Positions 34,303 to 42,199 of a DNA stretch of 64,000 nt are shown here, in pieces (position 1 is the stretch's first letter; each line of letters starts with the position of its first letter). Position numbers and translations under genes: made by a program. The stretch lies in the NCBI GenBank assembly GCA_010092695.1, contig JAADJJ010000001.1, positions 1,674,001 to 1,738,000 on the forward strand. Direction: 5' to 3'. The notes under the pieces are model-generated. The model saw only the letters and a program-made list of their open reading frames with translations. It was not told the DNA's origin and ran no database searches. This stretch comes from Enterobacteriaceae bacterium 4M9. GTDB lineage: Bacteria; Pseudomonadota; Gammaproteobacteria; Enterobacterales; Enterobacteriaceae.

Positions 34303-35331
34303 ATGACTTACTCAGTTCAGAAGGCAACGGTAGCAAAAGTAGTGAGCGTGTCGCTCGTCATGCTGCTTGCCGCCTGTAGTTCCGATTCACGCTATAAGCG
34401 TCAGGTGAGTGGTGATGAATCCTACCTGAAGGCTGCACCGCTGGCAGAGCTGCACGCGCCGTCTGGCATGATTCTGCCGGCTGAAAACAGCCAGTATAAC
34501 GTGCCCGTCACCAACGGCAGCGGTGCCGTGGGTAAACAGCTCGATATCCGTCCGCCATCACAGCCGCTGGCGCTGGTCAACGGCGCGCGCACCCAGTTTA
34601 CGGGTGACACCGCCACCATGCTGATGGAAAACGGTCGCTCTGGCGCGCTGTGGCCGCAGGTGGTTTCCGTGATGCAGGCGCAAAACTTCCCTATTGCTAA
34701 ACGTGACGATGCCAGCCAGTCGCTGAGCACCGACTGGGTACAGTGGAACCGTGCAGACGAAGACGAACAGTATCGTGGTCGTTACCAGGTGAGCGTGCAG
34801 CAGCAGGGCTATCAGCAGGCGGTTATCGTCAAGCTGTTGGGTCTGGAGCAGGGCGGTAAAGCAGTTGCCGACGCCGCCTCAATGCAGCGTTACAGCGCGC
34901 AAATGCTCAACGCAATCAGCACCGGTCTGGACAAGAGCATGAACACCGAGACCGGCAGCACGCGCCCGGGTACGTCTGTGGATGTACAGAGCGGTGCCGA
35001 CGATACCGGTCTGCCGATGCTGGTAGTCCGTGCACCGTTTAACGACGTGTGGAACCGTCTGCCAAATGTACTGCCGAAAGCGGGCATGAAAGTGACCGAC
35101 AGCAGCCGTTCTAAGGGCAGCATGGAAGTGACCTACGATGCGCTGTCTGACAGTGACTGGCGTGCGTTGGGTGCAGCCGATCCGAAACTGCCGAACGGCA
35201 AATATAAGCTTCAGGTCGGCGACCTTGATAACCGCAGCAGCCTGCAGTTTATCGATCCGAAGGGGCGCACGCTCACCCAGTCGCAAAATGATGCGCTGGT
35301 GGCGGTCTTCCAGGCCGCGTTCAGCAAGTAA
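34303..35331 (+). CDS. bamC: Outer-membrane assembly lipoprotein BamC
   Basis: A 342-residue lipoprotein (E. coli 344) of the BAM complex. The lipobox LLAACSSDS is at about residue 25. The unstructured N-terminus binds BamD (RYKRQVSGDESYLKAAPLAELHAPSGMILP), and two helix-grip domains follow (PLALVNGARTQFTG and LPMLVVRAPFNDVWNRLPNVL). It is co-transcribed with dapA. Confidence 0.96.
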   Translation: MTYSVQKATVAKVVSVSLVMLLAACSSDSRYKRQVSGDESYLKAAPLAELHAPSGMILPAENSQYNVPVTNGSGAVGKQLDIRPPSQPLALVNGARTQFTGDTATMLMENGRSGALWPQVVSVMQAQNFPIAKRDDASQSLSTDWVQWNRADEDEQYRGRYQVSVQQQGYQQAVIVKLLGLEQGGKAVADAASMQRYSAQMLNAISTGLDKSMNTETGSTRPGTSVDVQSGADDTGLPMLVVRAPFNDVWNRLPNVLPKAGMKVTDSSRSKGSMEVTYDALSDSDWRALGAADPKLPNGKYKLQVGDLDNRSSLQFIDPKGRTLTQSQNDALVAVFQAAFSK

Positions 35332-35336
35332 TACCG

Positions 35337-35361
35337 AAGGCCGGCGCGAGTCGGCCTTTTT
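35337..35361 (+). terminator. Terminator of dapA-bamC
   Basis: AAGGCCG (35337-35343) pairs with CGGCCTT (35352-35358) and is followed by T. It lies six bases after the bamC stop. Confidence 0.75.
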
Positions 35362-35417
35362 CATTCGCGTTAAATACCGGGCCGCACAGGCGGTCATCAC
35401 ACCTGGAGTAATGAAAG

Positions 35418-36131
35418 ATGCAAAAGCAAGCTGAGTTGTATCGCGGCAAAGCGAAAACCGTACACAGCACGGAAAATCCCGATCTGCTGATACTCGAGTT
35501 TCGCAACGATACATCAGCAGGTGACGGTGCACGCATTGAGCAGTTCGATCGTAAAGGAATGGTGAACAACAAGTTTAACCACTTCATTATGACCAAACTG
35601 GCCGAGGCAGGCATTCCGACGCAGCTCGAAGCGCTGCTTTCCGATACTGAATCGCTGGTGAAAAAACTCGACATGGTGCCGGTAGAGTGCGTTATCCGTA
35701 ACCGTGCCGCAGGCTCGCTGGTTAAGCGCCTGGGCGTGGAAGAAGGTATTGAGCTTAATCCGCCGCTGTTCGATTTGTTTTTGAAAAACGACGCCATGCA
35801 TGACCCAATGGTGAACGAGTCGTACTGCGAAACCTTTGGTTGGGTGAGCAAAGAGAACCTGGCGCGTATGCAGGAGCTGACCTACAAAGCGAACGACGTG
35901 CTGAAAAAACTGTTTGATGATGCGGGCCTGATTCTGGTCGACTTCAAGCTGGAGTTCGGTCTGTTCAAAGGTGAAGTGGTGCTTGGCGATGAGTTTTCAC
36001 CTGATGGCGCGCGCCTGTGGGACAAGGCTACGCTCAACAAAATGGATAAAGACCGTTTCCGCCAGAGCCTGGGTGGCGTTGTTGAAGCCTACGAAGAGGT
36101 TGCCCACCGTCTCGGCGTTAATTTAGGCTAA
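35418..36131 (+). CDS. purC: SAICAR synthetase
   Basis: A 237-residue enzyme, the same length as E. coli PurC, ligating aspartate to CAIR in purine synthesis. It starts MQKQAELYRGKAKTVHST and contains VPVECVIRNRAAGSLVKRLGV, IELNPPLFDLFLKNDAMHDPM and GEVVLGDEFSPDGARLW. Only 86 bases separate it from bamC, including that gene's terminator. No PurR box was found there, unlike guaB and purM. Confidence 0.97.
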   Translation: MQKQAELYRGKAKTVHSTENPDLLILEFRNDTSAGDGARIEQFDRKGMVNNKFNHFIMTKLAEAGIPTQLEALLSDTESLVKKLDMVPVECVIRNRAAGSLVKRLGVEEGIELNPPLFDLFLKNDAMHDPMVNESYCETFGWVSKENLARMQELTYKANDVLKKLFDDAGLILVDFKLEFGLFKGEVVLGDEFSPDGARLWDKATLNKMDKDRFRQSLGGVVEAYEEVAHRLGVNLG

Positions 36132-36153
36132 CTACGCAATCGTTTACGTTGCA

Positions 36154-36189
36154 GGCCGCCGCTCTTCGCTAGAGGAGCGGCGGCCTTTT
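36154..36189 (+). terminator. Terminator of purC
   Basis: GGCCGCCGCTC (36154-36164) and GAGCGGCGGCC (36175-36185) form an 11-bp perfect stem followed by TTTT. Confidence 0.85.
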
Positions 36190-36312
36190 ATGTTTCATTG
36201 AGCCGCTGTTTGTCACTGCATGAGTGTGTTTCCTTGCTCTTTTCTGTGGTAATCCGCCGCCGAACCACCTACGATCTCAGTAATTATCGTAACCCTAAAA
36301 AGGAAGCAGGCT

Positions 36313-37188
36313 ATGCGTTGGCGAGGGCGTCGCGAGAGCGACAATGTTGAAGACAGACGTGGTGATTCACAGGGTGGGTTTCCCCGCGGCGGCGGCGGTG
36401 GTTTTCGCATTCCAACCGGTAAAGGCGGGATTGTCGTGCTGTTGGTGGTACTGGTTGCAGGCTATTATGGCTTTGACCTCACGCCGCTTCTGACCGGTGA
36501 CAGCCAGTCTCTTAGCCAGACGAGTCAGCAAACGGTCAGCGCTAACGATGAAGAGGCGGCGAAATTCACCAAAGTTATTCTTGCGGACACCGAGGATACC
36601 TGGGGACGTGAGTTTCGGGAAATGGGCAAAACCTATCAGCAGCCGAAACTCGTCATGTACCGCGGTGCCACCCGCACGGGCTGTGGCACTGGCCAGTCTG
36701 TGATGGGGCCGTTCTATTGCCCGGCAGACAGTACGGTCTATATCGACTTGTCCTTCTATGACGAAATGAAGAGTAAGCTCGGTGCCGGTGGTGATTTTGC
36801 CCAGGCCTATGTGATTGCCCATGAAGTGGGTCACCATATCCAGCGCCTGCTGGGCATTGAACCGCGCGTGCGCCAGATGCAGCAAAATGCCTCGAAGGTA
36901 CAGGCAAATCAGCTTTCCGTGCGTATGGAATTGCAGGCTGACTGCTTTGCGGGCGTCTGGGGCAAAGATATGGAAAAACAGGGCATCCTGGAAGTGGGCG
37001 ATGTGCAGGAAGCGCTGAACGCCGCTGAGGCGATTGGCGATGACAGGCTGCAACAGCAAAGCCAGGGGCGCGTCGTGCCAGACAGCTTTACCCACGGCTC
37101 ATCTGAGCAGCGCTACACCTGGTTTAAGCGCGGCTTCGACAGTGGTGACCCGAACCAGTGCGATACCTTTGGTAACGGCAGACTGTAA
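36313..37188 (+). CDS. ypfJ: Predicted zinc metallopeptidase YpfJ
   Basis: A 291-residue protein of the YpfJ/neutral zinc metallopeptidase family. A glycine-rich cytoplasmic N-terminus is followed by one membrane helix (IVVLLVVLVAGYYGF), then the peptidase domain with zinc motif AYVIAHEVGHHIQ (about 168-180) and downstream acidic ligand ELQADCFAGVWG. Substrate unknown. Its stop is three bases before tmcA. Confidence 0.92.
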   Translation: MRWRGRRESDNVEDRRGDSQGGFPRGGGGGFRIPTGKGGIVVLLVVLVAGYYGFDLTPLLTGDSQSLSQTSQQTVSANDEEAAKFTKVILADTEDTWGREFREMGKTYQQPKLVMYRGATRTGCGTGQSVMGPFYCPADSTVYIDLSFYDEMKSKLGAGGDFAQAYVIAHEVGHHIQRLLGIEPRVRQMQQNASKVQANQLSVRMELQADCFAGVWGKDMEKQGILEVGDVQEALNAAEAIGDDRLQQQSQGRVVPDSFTHGSSEQRYTWFKRGFDSGDPNQCDTFGNGRL

Positions 37189-37191
37189 TTA

Positions 37192-39219
37192 ATGATGTTC
37201 GATAAGCTGGATTCCCTGAGTGCCAGCCAGGCACAACAGGGAATCCGGCGTTTGCTGGTGCTGAGCGGCGAGGCGGCCTGGTGTGAGGCGCAGACCTGCC
37301 GTCTCAGTGCACGATTTCCCGGCGACTGGCTGTGGGTGAGTCCCGGCCAGCGTCCGGGATTACACTGTGCGCCCGGTGCGCTACGCACCTTGCTCGGGCG
37401 CGAATTTCTCCACGGCGTATTTGATGCCCGCGACGGGCTGGACGCCGAAGCGCTGGCGGCACTTTCGGGCGCCCTGCGTGCCGGTAGCTGGCTGGTGCTG
37501 CTTACACCCGACTGGCAGCGCTGGCCCGCACAGCCTGATGCCGACAGCGTGCGCTGGAGCGACAGCCCGCAGCCCATTCCCACTCCCGTCTTTATTCACC
37601 ATCTCCAGACCTGCCTCGAAGCCGATAGCCAAACTCTGCTCTGGCAACAGAACCGCGAGCCGTGTATGCCCGCAGACAGCGCGCGCCCGGACTGGCACAG
37701 GGCAAACGGTGCGCCGCTTGCCGGGCAGCAGGAGATTCTTGCGCACCTGCGGCAGATGAATAGTGGTGTGGCGGTGGTGACTGCGCCACGCGGGCGCGGC
37801 AAATCGGCGCTGGCGGGCATGTTGATTCACGACTGGCCCGGCCCGTGTGTGGTGACGGCACCCGCCAGGGCGGCAACAGACGTGCTGGCCCGCCACGCGC
37901 ACGCTAAAGGCCTCTTTGTTGCACCTGATGCACTTTTGCAGGCGTTAGAGAATGGCATCGCGCCCAACGGTGACTGGCTGGTGATTGACGAAGCCGCCGC
38001 TCTCCCGGCCCCGGTATTGCGCCGCCTGATTGATGCTTATCCGCGCGTGTTGATGACCACCACCGTACAAGGCTACGAAGGCACCGGGCGCGGCTTTATG
38101 CTGAAGTTTTGTGCCTCGCTGGGACAGCTTCAGCATTACCAGCTTAATGTGCCGGTGCGTTGGGCCTCTGGCTGCCCGCTGGAGCGCATCATCGACACGC
38201 TTTTGTTGTTTGATGATGTGTTGCCCACGTTAAACACAGATGTCGCGTTAACGACCGATGCACCGCTGCCTGACCTCTGGCAACGCGCGCCTGCGCGTGC
38301 CGGGCAAACCTATCGCCTGCTTTCAGGTGCTCATTACCGCACTTCGCCGCTTGATTTGCGCCGTATGATGGATGCGCCGGGTCAGTATTTTACGCTAACG
38401 CGGGCGGGCGAGGTGCCTGTTGCCGCGGCCTGGCTGGTGGCAGAGGGCGGCTTATCAGCAGCGCTTAGCCTGAGCGTATGGGCAGGCGTGCGTCGCCCGC
38501 GCGGTAATCTGGTCGCTCAGTCGTTAGCGGCGCATGGTGCATCGCCGTTTGCGGCAACCCTCAAAGGCCTGCGCGTGAGCCGCATCGCCGTGCATCCACA
38601 GTGGCAGCGCCGTGGCATCGGCAGCCATCTGCTGGCGAGCCTCAGGCAGTTTGCTCGCGGTTATGATTATCTTTGCGTGAGCTTTGGTTATACCGAAGAG
38701 CTGTGGCGTTTCTGGCAGCGGGCAGGGTTTGAACTGGTGCGCTTTGGCACTCACCGTGAAGCCAGCAGCGGCTGCTATAACGCAATGGCGCTGCTGGCGC
38801 TAACACCTGCCGGGCAGCGACTCACACAACTCCAGCAAGCGCGTATGGCGCGCGATGTTAGCTGGCTTTGCCGCGAGGTGGACGAGAAGATTCCGGTTAA
38901 CGCGGTAGCAGCGTCTACGCTTAATAAGAGAGATGAGTGGGAGCTGGCAGGGTTTGCGTTTGCCCATCGTCCGCCAGAGGCGAGCCTTGGTAGCCTGCAA
39001 CGATTACTGCTTAACGTTAGTCTGCCGCTACCCGCGCTGCGCGCCTGGCTTGAGCAGCACTACGACATCGCCACGATTTGCGCCATGCTAAATTTAAGCG
39101 GGCGCAAAGCGCTGTTGGCAGCCTGGCGAGCGGAAACGGCGCAAGCGCTGTCGGCACTTAATGAGGCCCGTACCCGAGCGCTGGCGCAGCGCCTGGGTAA
39201 CGTCAAAAAATTTCAGTAA
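37192..39219 (+). CDS. tmcA: tRNA(Met) cytidine acetyltransferase TmcA
   Basis: A 675-residue enzyme (E. coli 671) making N4-acetylcytidine at the wobble position of elongator tRNA-Met. An RNA helicase-like module has P-loop APRGRGKSALAG (about residue 200), VIDEAAALPAPVL, and TTTVQGYEGTGRGF. A GNAT domain follows with VSRIAVHPQWQRRGIGSHLL. ATG at 37192 or 37195 are equally possible; both give the same protein within one residue. Coupled to ypfJ. Confidence 0.95.
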   Translation: MMFDKLDSLSASQAQQGIRRLLVLSGEAAWCEAQTCRLSARFPGDWLWVSPGQRPGLHCAPGALRTLLGREFLHGVFDARDGLDAEALAALSGALRAGSWLVLLTPDWQRWPAQPDADSVRWSDSPQPIPTPVFIHHLQTCLEADSQTLLWQQNREPCMPADSARPDWHRANGAPLAGQQEILAHLRQMNSGVAVVTAPRGRGKSALAGMLIHDWPGPCVVTAPARAATDVLARHAHAKGLFVAPDALLQALENGIAPNGDWLVIDEAAALPAPVLRRLIDAYPRVLMTTTVQGYEGTGRGFMLKFCASLGQLQHYQLNVPVRWASGCPLERIIDTLLLFDDVLPTLNTDVALTTDAPLPDLWQRAPARAGQTYRLLSGAHYRTSPLDLRRMMDAPGQYFTLTRAGEVPVAAAWLVAEGGLSAALSLSVWAGVRRPRGNLVAQSLAAHGASPFAATLKGLRVSRIAVHPQWQRRGIGSHLLASLRQFARGYDYLCVSFGYTEELWRFWQRAGFELVRFGTHREASSGCYNAMALLALTPAGQRLTQLQQARMARDVSWLCREVDEKIPVNAVAASTLNKRDEWELAGFAFAHRPPEASLGSLQRLLLNVSLPLPALRAWLEQHYDIATICAMLNLSGRKALLAAWRAETAQALSALNEARTRALAQRLGNVKKFQ

Positions 39220-39291
39220 CATCATCAATTTTGCCCCGTGGTGATTTACGCCCTGCGGCGTAGACTGCACTCCATCAAACAGGAGGCTGCC

Positions 39292-39993
39292 ATGCTACAC
39301 GATCACTTTATTGTTCAAAGCCCCGCCACAGCGCCCCAGCAATTGTTGCTGCTGTTTCATGGCGCTGGAGACAACCCGATTTCCATGGGGGAAATCGGAC
39401 GCTGGTTTGCGCCGCTGTATCCGGATGCGCTTATTGTCAGCATTGGTGGCCCTGACCCAAGTGGTCCGGTGGGCGGCCCAGGCCGTGAATGGTTTTCCGT
39501 CACGGGCGTCAGTGAAGCAAACCGCCAGGCGCGCATTGATAACGCAATGCCTGCGTTTATTGAGCAGGTCAATTACTGGCAGCAGTACAGTGGTGTGCGC
39601 CCTGCGGCAACGGCATTGATTGGCTTCTCGCAAGGGGCAATGATGGTGCTGGAGAGCGTGAAGGCAGCACTTGGACTCGCTTCACGGCTGGTCGCTTTTA
39701 ACGGTCGCTTTGCGACGCTACCGCAAAACGTGCCGGGCACGGTGACACTGCACCTGGTCCACGGCGATGAAGACCGTGTGGTGGAAGCCGCACATGCGGT
39801 TGCCGCGCACGAGCGCCTGCTGGCGTTGGGCGGCGATGCCACGCTGAACCTGATTGAAGACCTCGGTCATGCCATTGATGAGCGCAGTATGCAGGCGGTG
39901 CTCGACCATTTGCGCTATACCGTACCGAAGCACTACTTCGATGAAGCGCTGAGCGGTAAGCCTGGTGACGACGACGTTATTACCATGATGTAA
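39292..39993 (+). CDS. ypfH: Carboxylesterase-like hydrolase YpfH
   Basis: A 233-residue alpha/beta hydrolase similar to E. coli YpfH (232). The nucleophile Ser lies in LIGFSQGAMM, with Asp in VHGDEDRVV and His in DLGHAIDERS completing the triad. The E. coli protein shows esterase activity on short substrates. The start at 39292 has AGGAGG upstream and matches the E. coli N-terminus; in-frame starts upstream lack homology. Confidence 0.94.
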   Translation: MLHDHFIVQSPATAPQQLLLLFHGAGDNPISMGEIGRWFAPLYPDALIVSIGGPDPSGPVGGPGREWFSVTGVSEANRQARIDNAMPAFIEQVNYWQQYSGVRPAATALIGFSQGAMMVLESVKAALGLASRLVAFNGRFATLPQNVPGTVTLHLVHGDEDRVVEAAHAVAAHERLLALGGDATLNLIEDLGHAIDERSMQAVLDHLRYTVPKHYFDEALSGKPGDDDVITMM

Positions 39994-39995
39994 AA

Positions 39996-40019
39996 AAGCC
40001 CCTTCCAGAGAAGGGGCTT
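39996..40019. terminator. Terminator between convergent ypfH and ypfN
   Basis: AAGCCCCTT (39996-40004) pairs with AAGGGGCTT (40011-40019), with an A-run on the left that serves the minus strand. Confidence 0.8.
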
Positions 40020-40025
40020 CGTGTT

Positions 40026-40217
40026 TTACGGTTTCTTTTCCGGCCAGTCGTCTTCGTCGTCCCATTTATCGTTAAAATCACGATGGGGCGGCAGTTCAGG
40101 CCGGTTATCGAGATACTTTTTCGGATCAACGCGATTCAGGTCTTTAATCACGTTGATAAAGATACCGACCAGAATAATAAGAATCAGTACCCACCAGTAT
40201 TTTTCCAGCCATTCCAT
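40026..40217 (-). CDS. ypfN: Small membrane protein YpfN (UPF0370)
   Basis: A 63-residue protein with one N-terminal membrane helix (YWWVLILIILVGIFINVI) and a conserved charged tail, ELPPHRDFNDKWDDEDDW. It matches E. coli YpfN (66). Function unknown. It follows dapE by about 27 bases on the same strand and is preceded by GAGGTC. Confidence 0.93.
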   Translation of the reverse strand: MEWLEKYWWVLILIILVGIFINVIKDLNRVDPKKYLDNRPELPPHRDFNDKWDDEDDWPEKKP

Positions 40218-40244
40218 ACGGTGACCTCCTCTGTTGGGTGCCGG

Positions 40245-41372
40245 TCAGGCGACCAGCTGCTCCATAATGCGTTGATACATACGTGCCAGAAGCTGCAAAT
40301 CTGCGGCGTTCACGCATTCGTTAATCTTATGAATGGTCGCGTTAACCGGACCCAGTTCCACCACCTGCGCACCCATGCGGGCAATAAAGCGCCCGTCTGA
40401 GGTGCCGCCTGTGGTCAGCAGCTGTGGTTTAATTTCATTATAGTGCTCAACGGCATTACTCACCGCATCCACCAGTTTGCCGCGCGAGGTCAAAAACGGC
40501 TGGCCGGACAGCCACCAGTCAATGGTGTAGCGCATCTGGTGGCGCTCCAGCAGTTCCACCACGCGCTGCTTAATCATGGCGTCGGTAAGTTCGGTACTGA
40601 AGCGGAAGTTAAACTGCACGTACAGCTCGCCGGGAATGACGTTGTTACTGCCAGTCCCGGCCTGAATGTTGGCAATCTGCATGCTGGTGGGCGGGAAATA
40701 CTGGTTGCCGTTGTCCCAGGTGATATTCACCAGTTCGTTGAACATGGGGGTGGCGCGGTGTACCGGGTTATCCGCCAGGTGCGGATAGGCCACGTGTCCC
40801 TGCACGCCATGAATGGTGAGGTTGCAGGTGAGCGAGCCGCGTCGGCCATTTTTCACCACATCGCCCACCACTTCGGTGCTTGATGGCTCACCGACCAGGC
40901 AGTAATCGAGGCGCTCATTGCGTGCCATCAGCGCTTCAACCACTTTGACCGTGCCGTTCTGCGCGCTGGCTTCTTCATCAGATGTGATAAGAAACGCCAG
41001 TCTGCCTTTGTGGTTTGGGTGCTGGGCGACAAAGCGCTCAGCGGCAACCGTCATGGCGGCAAGCGAGCCTTTCATATCCGCTGCACCACGGCCAAACAGC
41101 ATGCCGTCGCGAATGGTGGGTTCAAACGGCGGGTTTATCCAGCGGTCGGCATCACCGGGTGGCACCACGTCGGTGTGCCCGGCAAAGGCCAACGTTTCGC
41201 CTTCGCCGCGCCAGGCCCAGAAGTTCTGGGTATCGCCAAAATCCATGCGTTCAATCGTAAAGCCAATGGCGCGTAAACGCTCAGTGAGCAGCGCCTGGCA
41301 GCCCGCATCGTCAGGGCTGAGCGAGGGGCGGCGGATAAGCTGTTGAGTCAGCTCAATAACCGGGCAGGACAT
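40245..41372 (-). CDS. dapE: Succinyl-diaminopimelate desuccinylase
   Basis: A 375-residue di-zinc peptidase of the M20 family, the same length as E. coli DapE, in lysine and peptidoglycan precursor synthesis. Zinc ligands and catalytic residues are visible in FAGHTDVVPPGD, FGRGAADMKGS, TSDEEASAQNGT, and the C-terminal ATIHKINECV. It lies two bases after yffB and forms one operon with it. Confidence 0.97.
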   Translation of the reverse strand: MSCPVIELTQQLIRRPSLSPDDAGCQALLTERLRAIGFTIERMDFGDTQNFWAWRGEGETLAFAGHTDVVPPGDADRWINPPFEPTIRDGMLFGRGAADMKGSLAAMTVAAERFVAQHPNHKGRLAFLITSDEEASAQNGTVKVVEALMARNERLDYCLVGEPSSTEVVGDVVKNGRRGSLTCNLTIHGVQGHVAYPHLADNPVHRATPMFNELVNITWDNGNQYFPPTSMQIANIQAGTGSNNVIPGELYVQFNFRFSTELTDAMIKQRVVELLERHQMRYTIDWWLSGQPFLTSRGKLVDAVSNAVEHYNEIKPQLLTTGGTSDGRFIARMGAQVVELGPVNATIHKINECVNAADLQLLARMYQRIMEQLVA

Positions 41373-41374
41373 AC

Positions 41375-41731
41375 TTAAACCTCACTAAAATACTGCTGAT
41401 AGCTGTTGTCACTGAAACCCAGCAGCATAGGCTTGTGCGGCGCGCAGAGCAACGGGCGCTTGATGATTGCCGGCATTTCCAGCATCAATGCGGCGGCGGC
41501 TTCGGCGTTATTAATTGTGGCGCGACGTGCTTCATCAACTTTTCGCCATGTGGTGCCGCGGGTATTCAACAAGGGCTCCCAGCCCAGCGCCTCAATAAAG
41601 CCTGCCAGCATCTCGTGGCTCAGGCCGTCGGTGCGGTAGTCGTGAAAGCGATGCTCAATACCGCGTTCTTCCAGCCAGCGGCGGGCTTTTTTCACGGTGT
41701 CGCAATTTTTTATGCCGTACAGGATGACCAT
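41375..41731 (-). CDS. yffB: ArsC-family protein YffB
   Basis: A 118-residue thioredoxin-fold protein, the same length as E. coli YffB. The single cysteine motif is YGIKNCDTVKKARRWL and the C-terminus holds the family signature IIKRPLLCAPHKPMLLGFSDNSYQQYF. Not shown to reduce arsenate. Start 41731 (MVILYG) has AAAGGA upstream; ATG 41761 is in frame but lacks homology. Confidence 0.93.
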   Translation of the reverse strand: MVILYGIKNCDTVKKARRWLEERGIEHRFHDYRTDGLSHEMLAGFIEALGWEPLLNTRGTTWRKVDEARRATINNAEAAAALMLEMPAIIKRPLLCAPHKPMLLGFSDNSYQQYFSEV

Positions 41732-42050
41732 ACTTATCTTCGTCCTTTGCTGCTGATTCAAAACGTCTTTTCTGACGCTCCTGGCGGTTGATTTTCTGAC
41801 GCGTAAATATACCTGACCAGGGCCGGGAATGCTTAATTAATATACCTTCGCGCCAGCAGAGTGCATGAATTTTCGACGGGCACGGTAAAACGGCTGGCGT
41901 CCCTGTCTACAGGAGTGCACAAGCGTCTGGCAACAGCAAAACGTGCGCCGATAACGCCAAATTAATGACGGCTTTCACGATTCAGTGTGTAGCCCATTCA
42001 CCTGCGGCTTCGCTGGCGATATAATGAGCATAATCACAAGAGAGGCGGTT
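41732..42050. other. yffB-ypfM divergent intergenic region
   Basis: No further gene was seen. It holds the ypfM promoter at its right end, and presumably the dapE operon promoter in the AT-rich segment around 41800-41850. Confidence 0.45.
41997..42025 (+). promoter_or_regulatory. ypfM promoter
   Basis: TTCACC (41997-42002), 17 bases, then TATAAT (42020-42025), 25 bases before the ypfM ATG. The -10 is consensus and the spacing is optimal. Confidence 0.65.
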
Positions 42051-42113
42051 ATGATTGATGTAGAACTGGGGAACTGGAAGGGCTTTATCGAGCAGATGCT
42101 CGTTAAGCGCTAA
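42051..42113 (+). CDS. ypfM: Tiny protein YpfM, 20 residues
   Basis: An ATG with AGAGGCGG just upstream opens a 20-codon frame of which ELGNWKGFIEQML closely matches E. coli YpfM (19 residues, known to be translated). It is amphipathic and probably helical. Function unknown. The promoter lies immediately upstream and a strong terminator follows at 42161. It is convergent with acrD, and its position between yffB and acrD is conserved. Confidence 0.9.
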   Translation: MIDVELGNWKGFIEQMLVKR

Positions 42114-42159
42114 CCTTTCGTTTCGAAAAGCGATGTGGCGATACCCGCAGGTATCAGAA

Positions 42160-42185
42160 AAAAGGCGACCTTCCGGTCGCCTTTT
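42160..42185. terminator. Bidirectional terminator between ypfM and acrD
   Basis: AAAGGCGACC (42161-42170), loop TTCC, GGTCGCCTTT (42175-42184), with A-run before and T-run after. A smaller hairpin, GATACC/GGTATC, lies just upstream at about 42140-42155. Confidence 0.85.
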
Positions 42186-42199
42186 TCATGGCTTACGCT

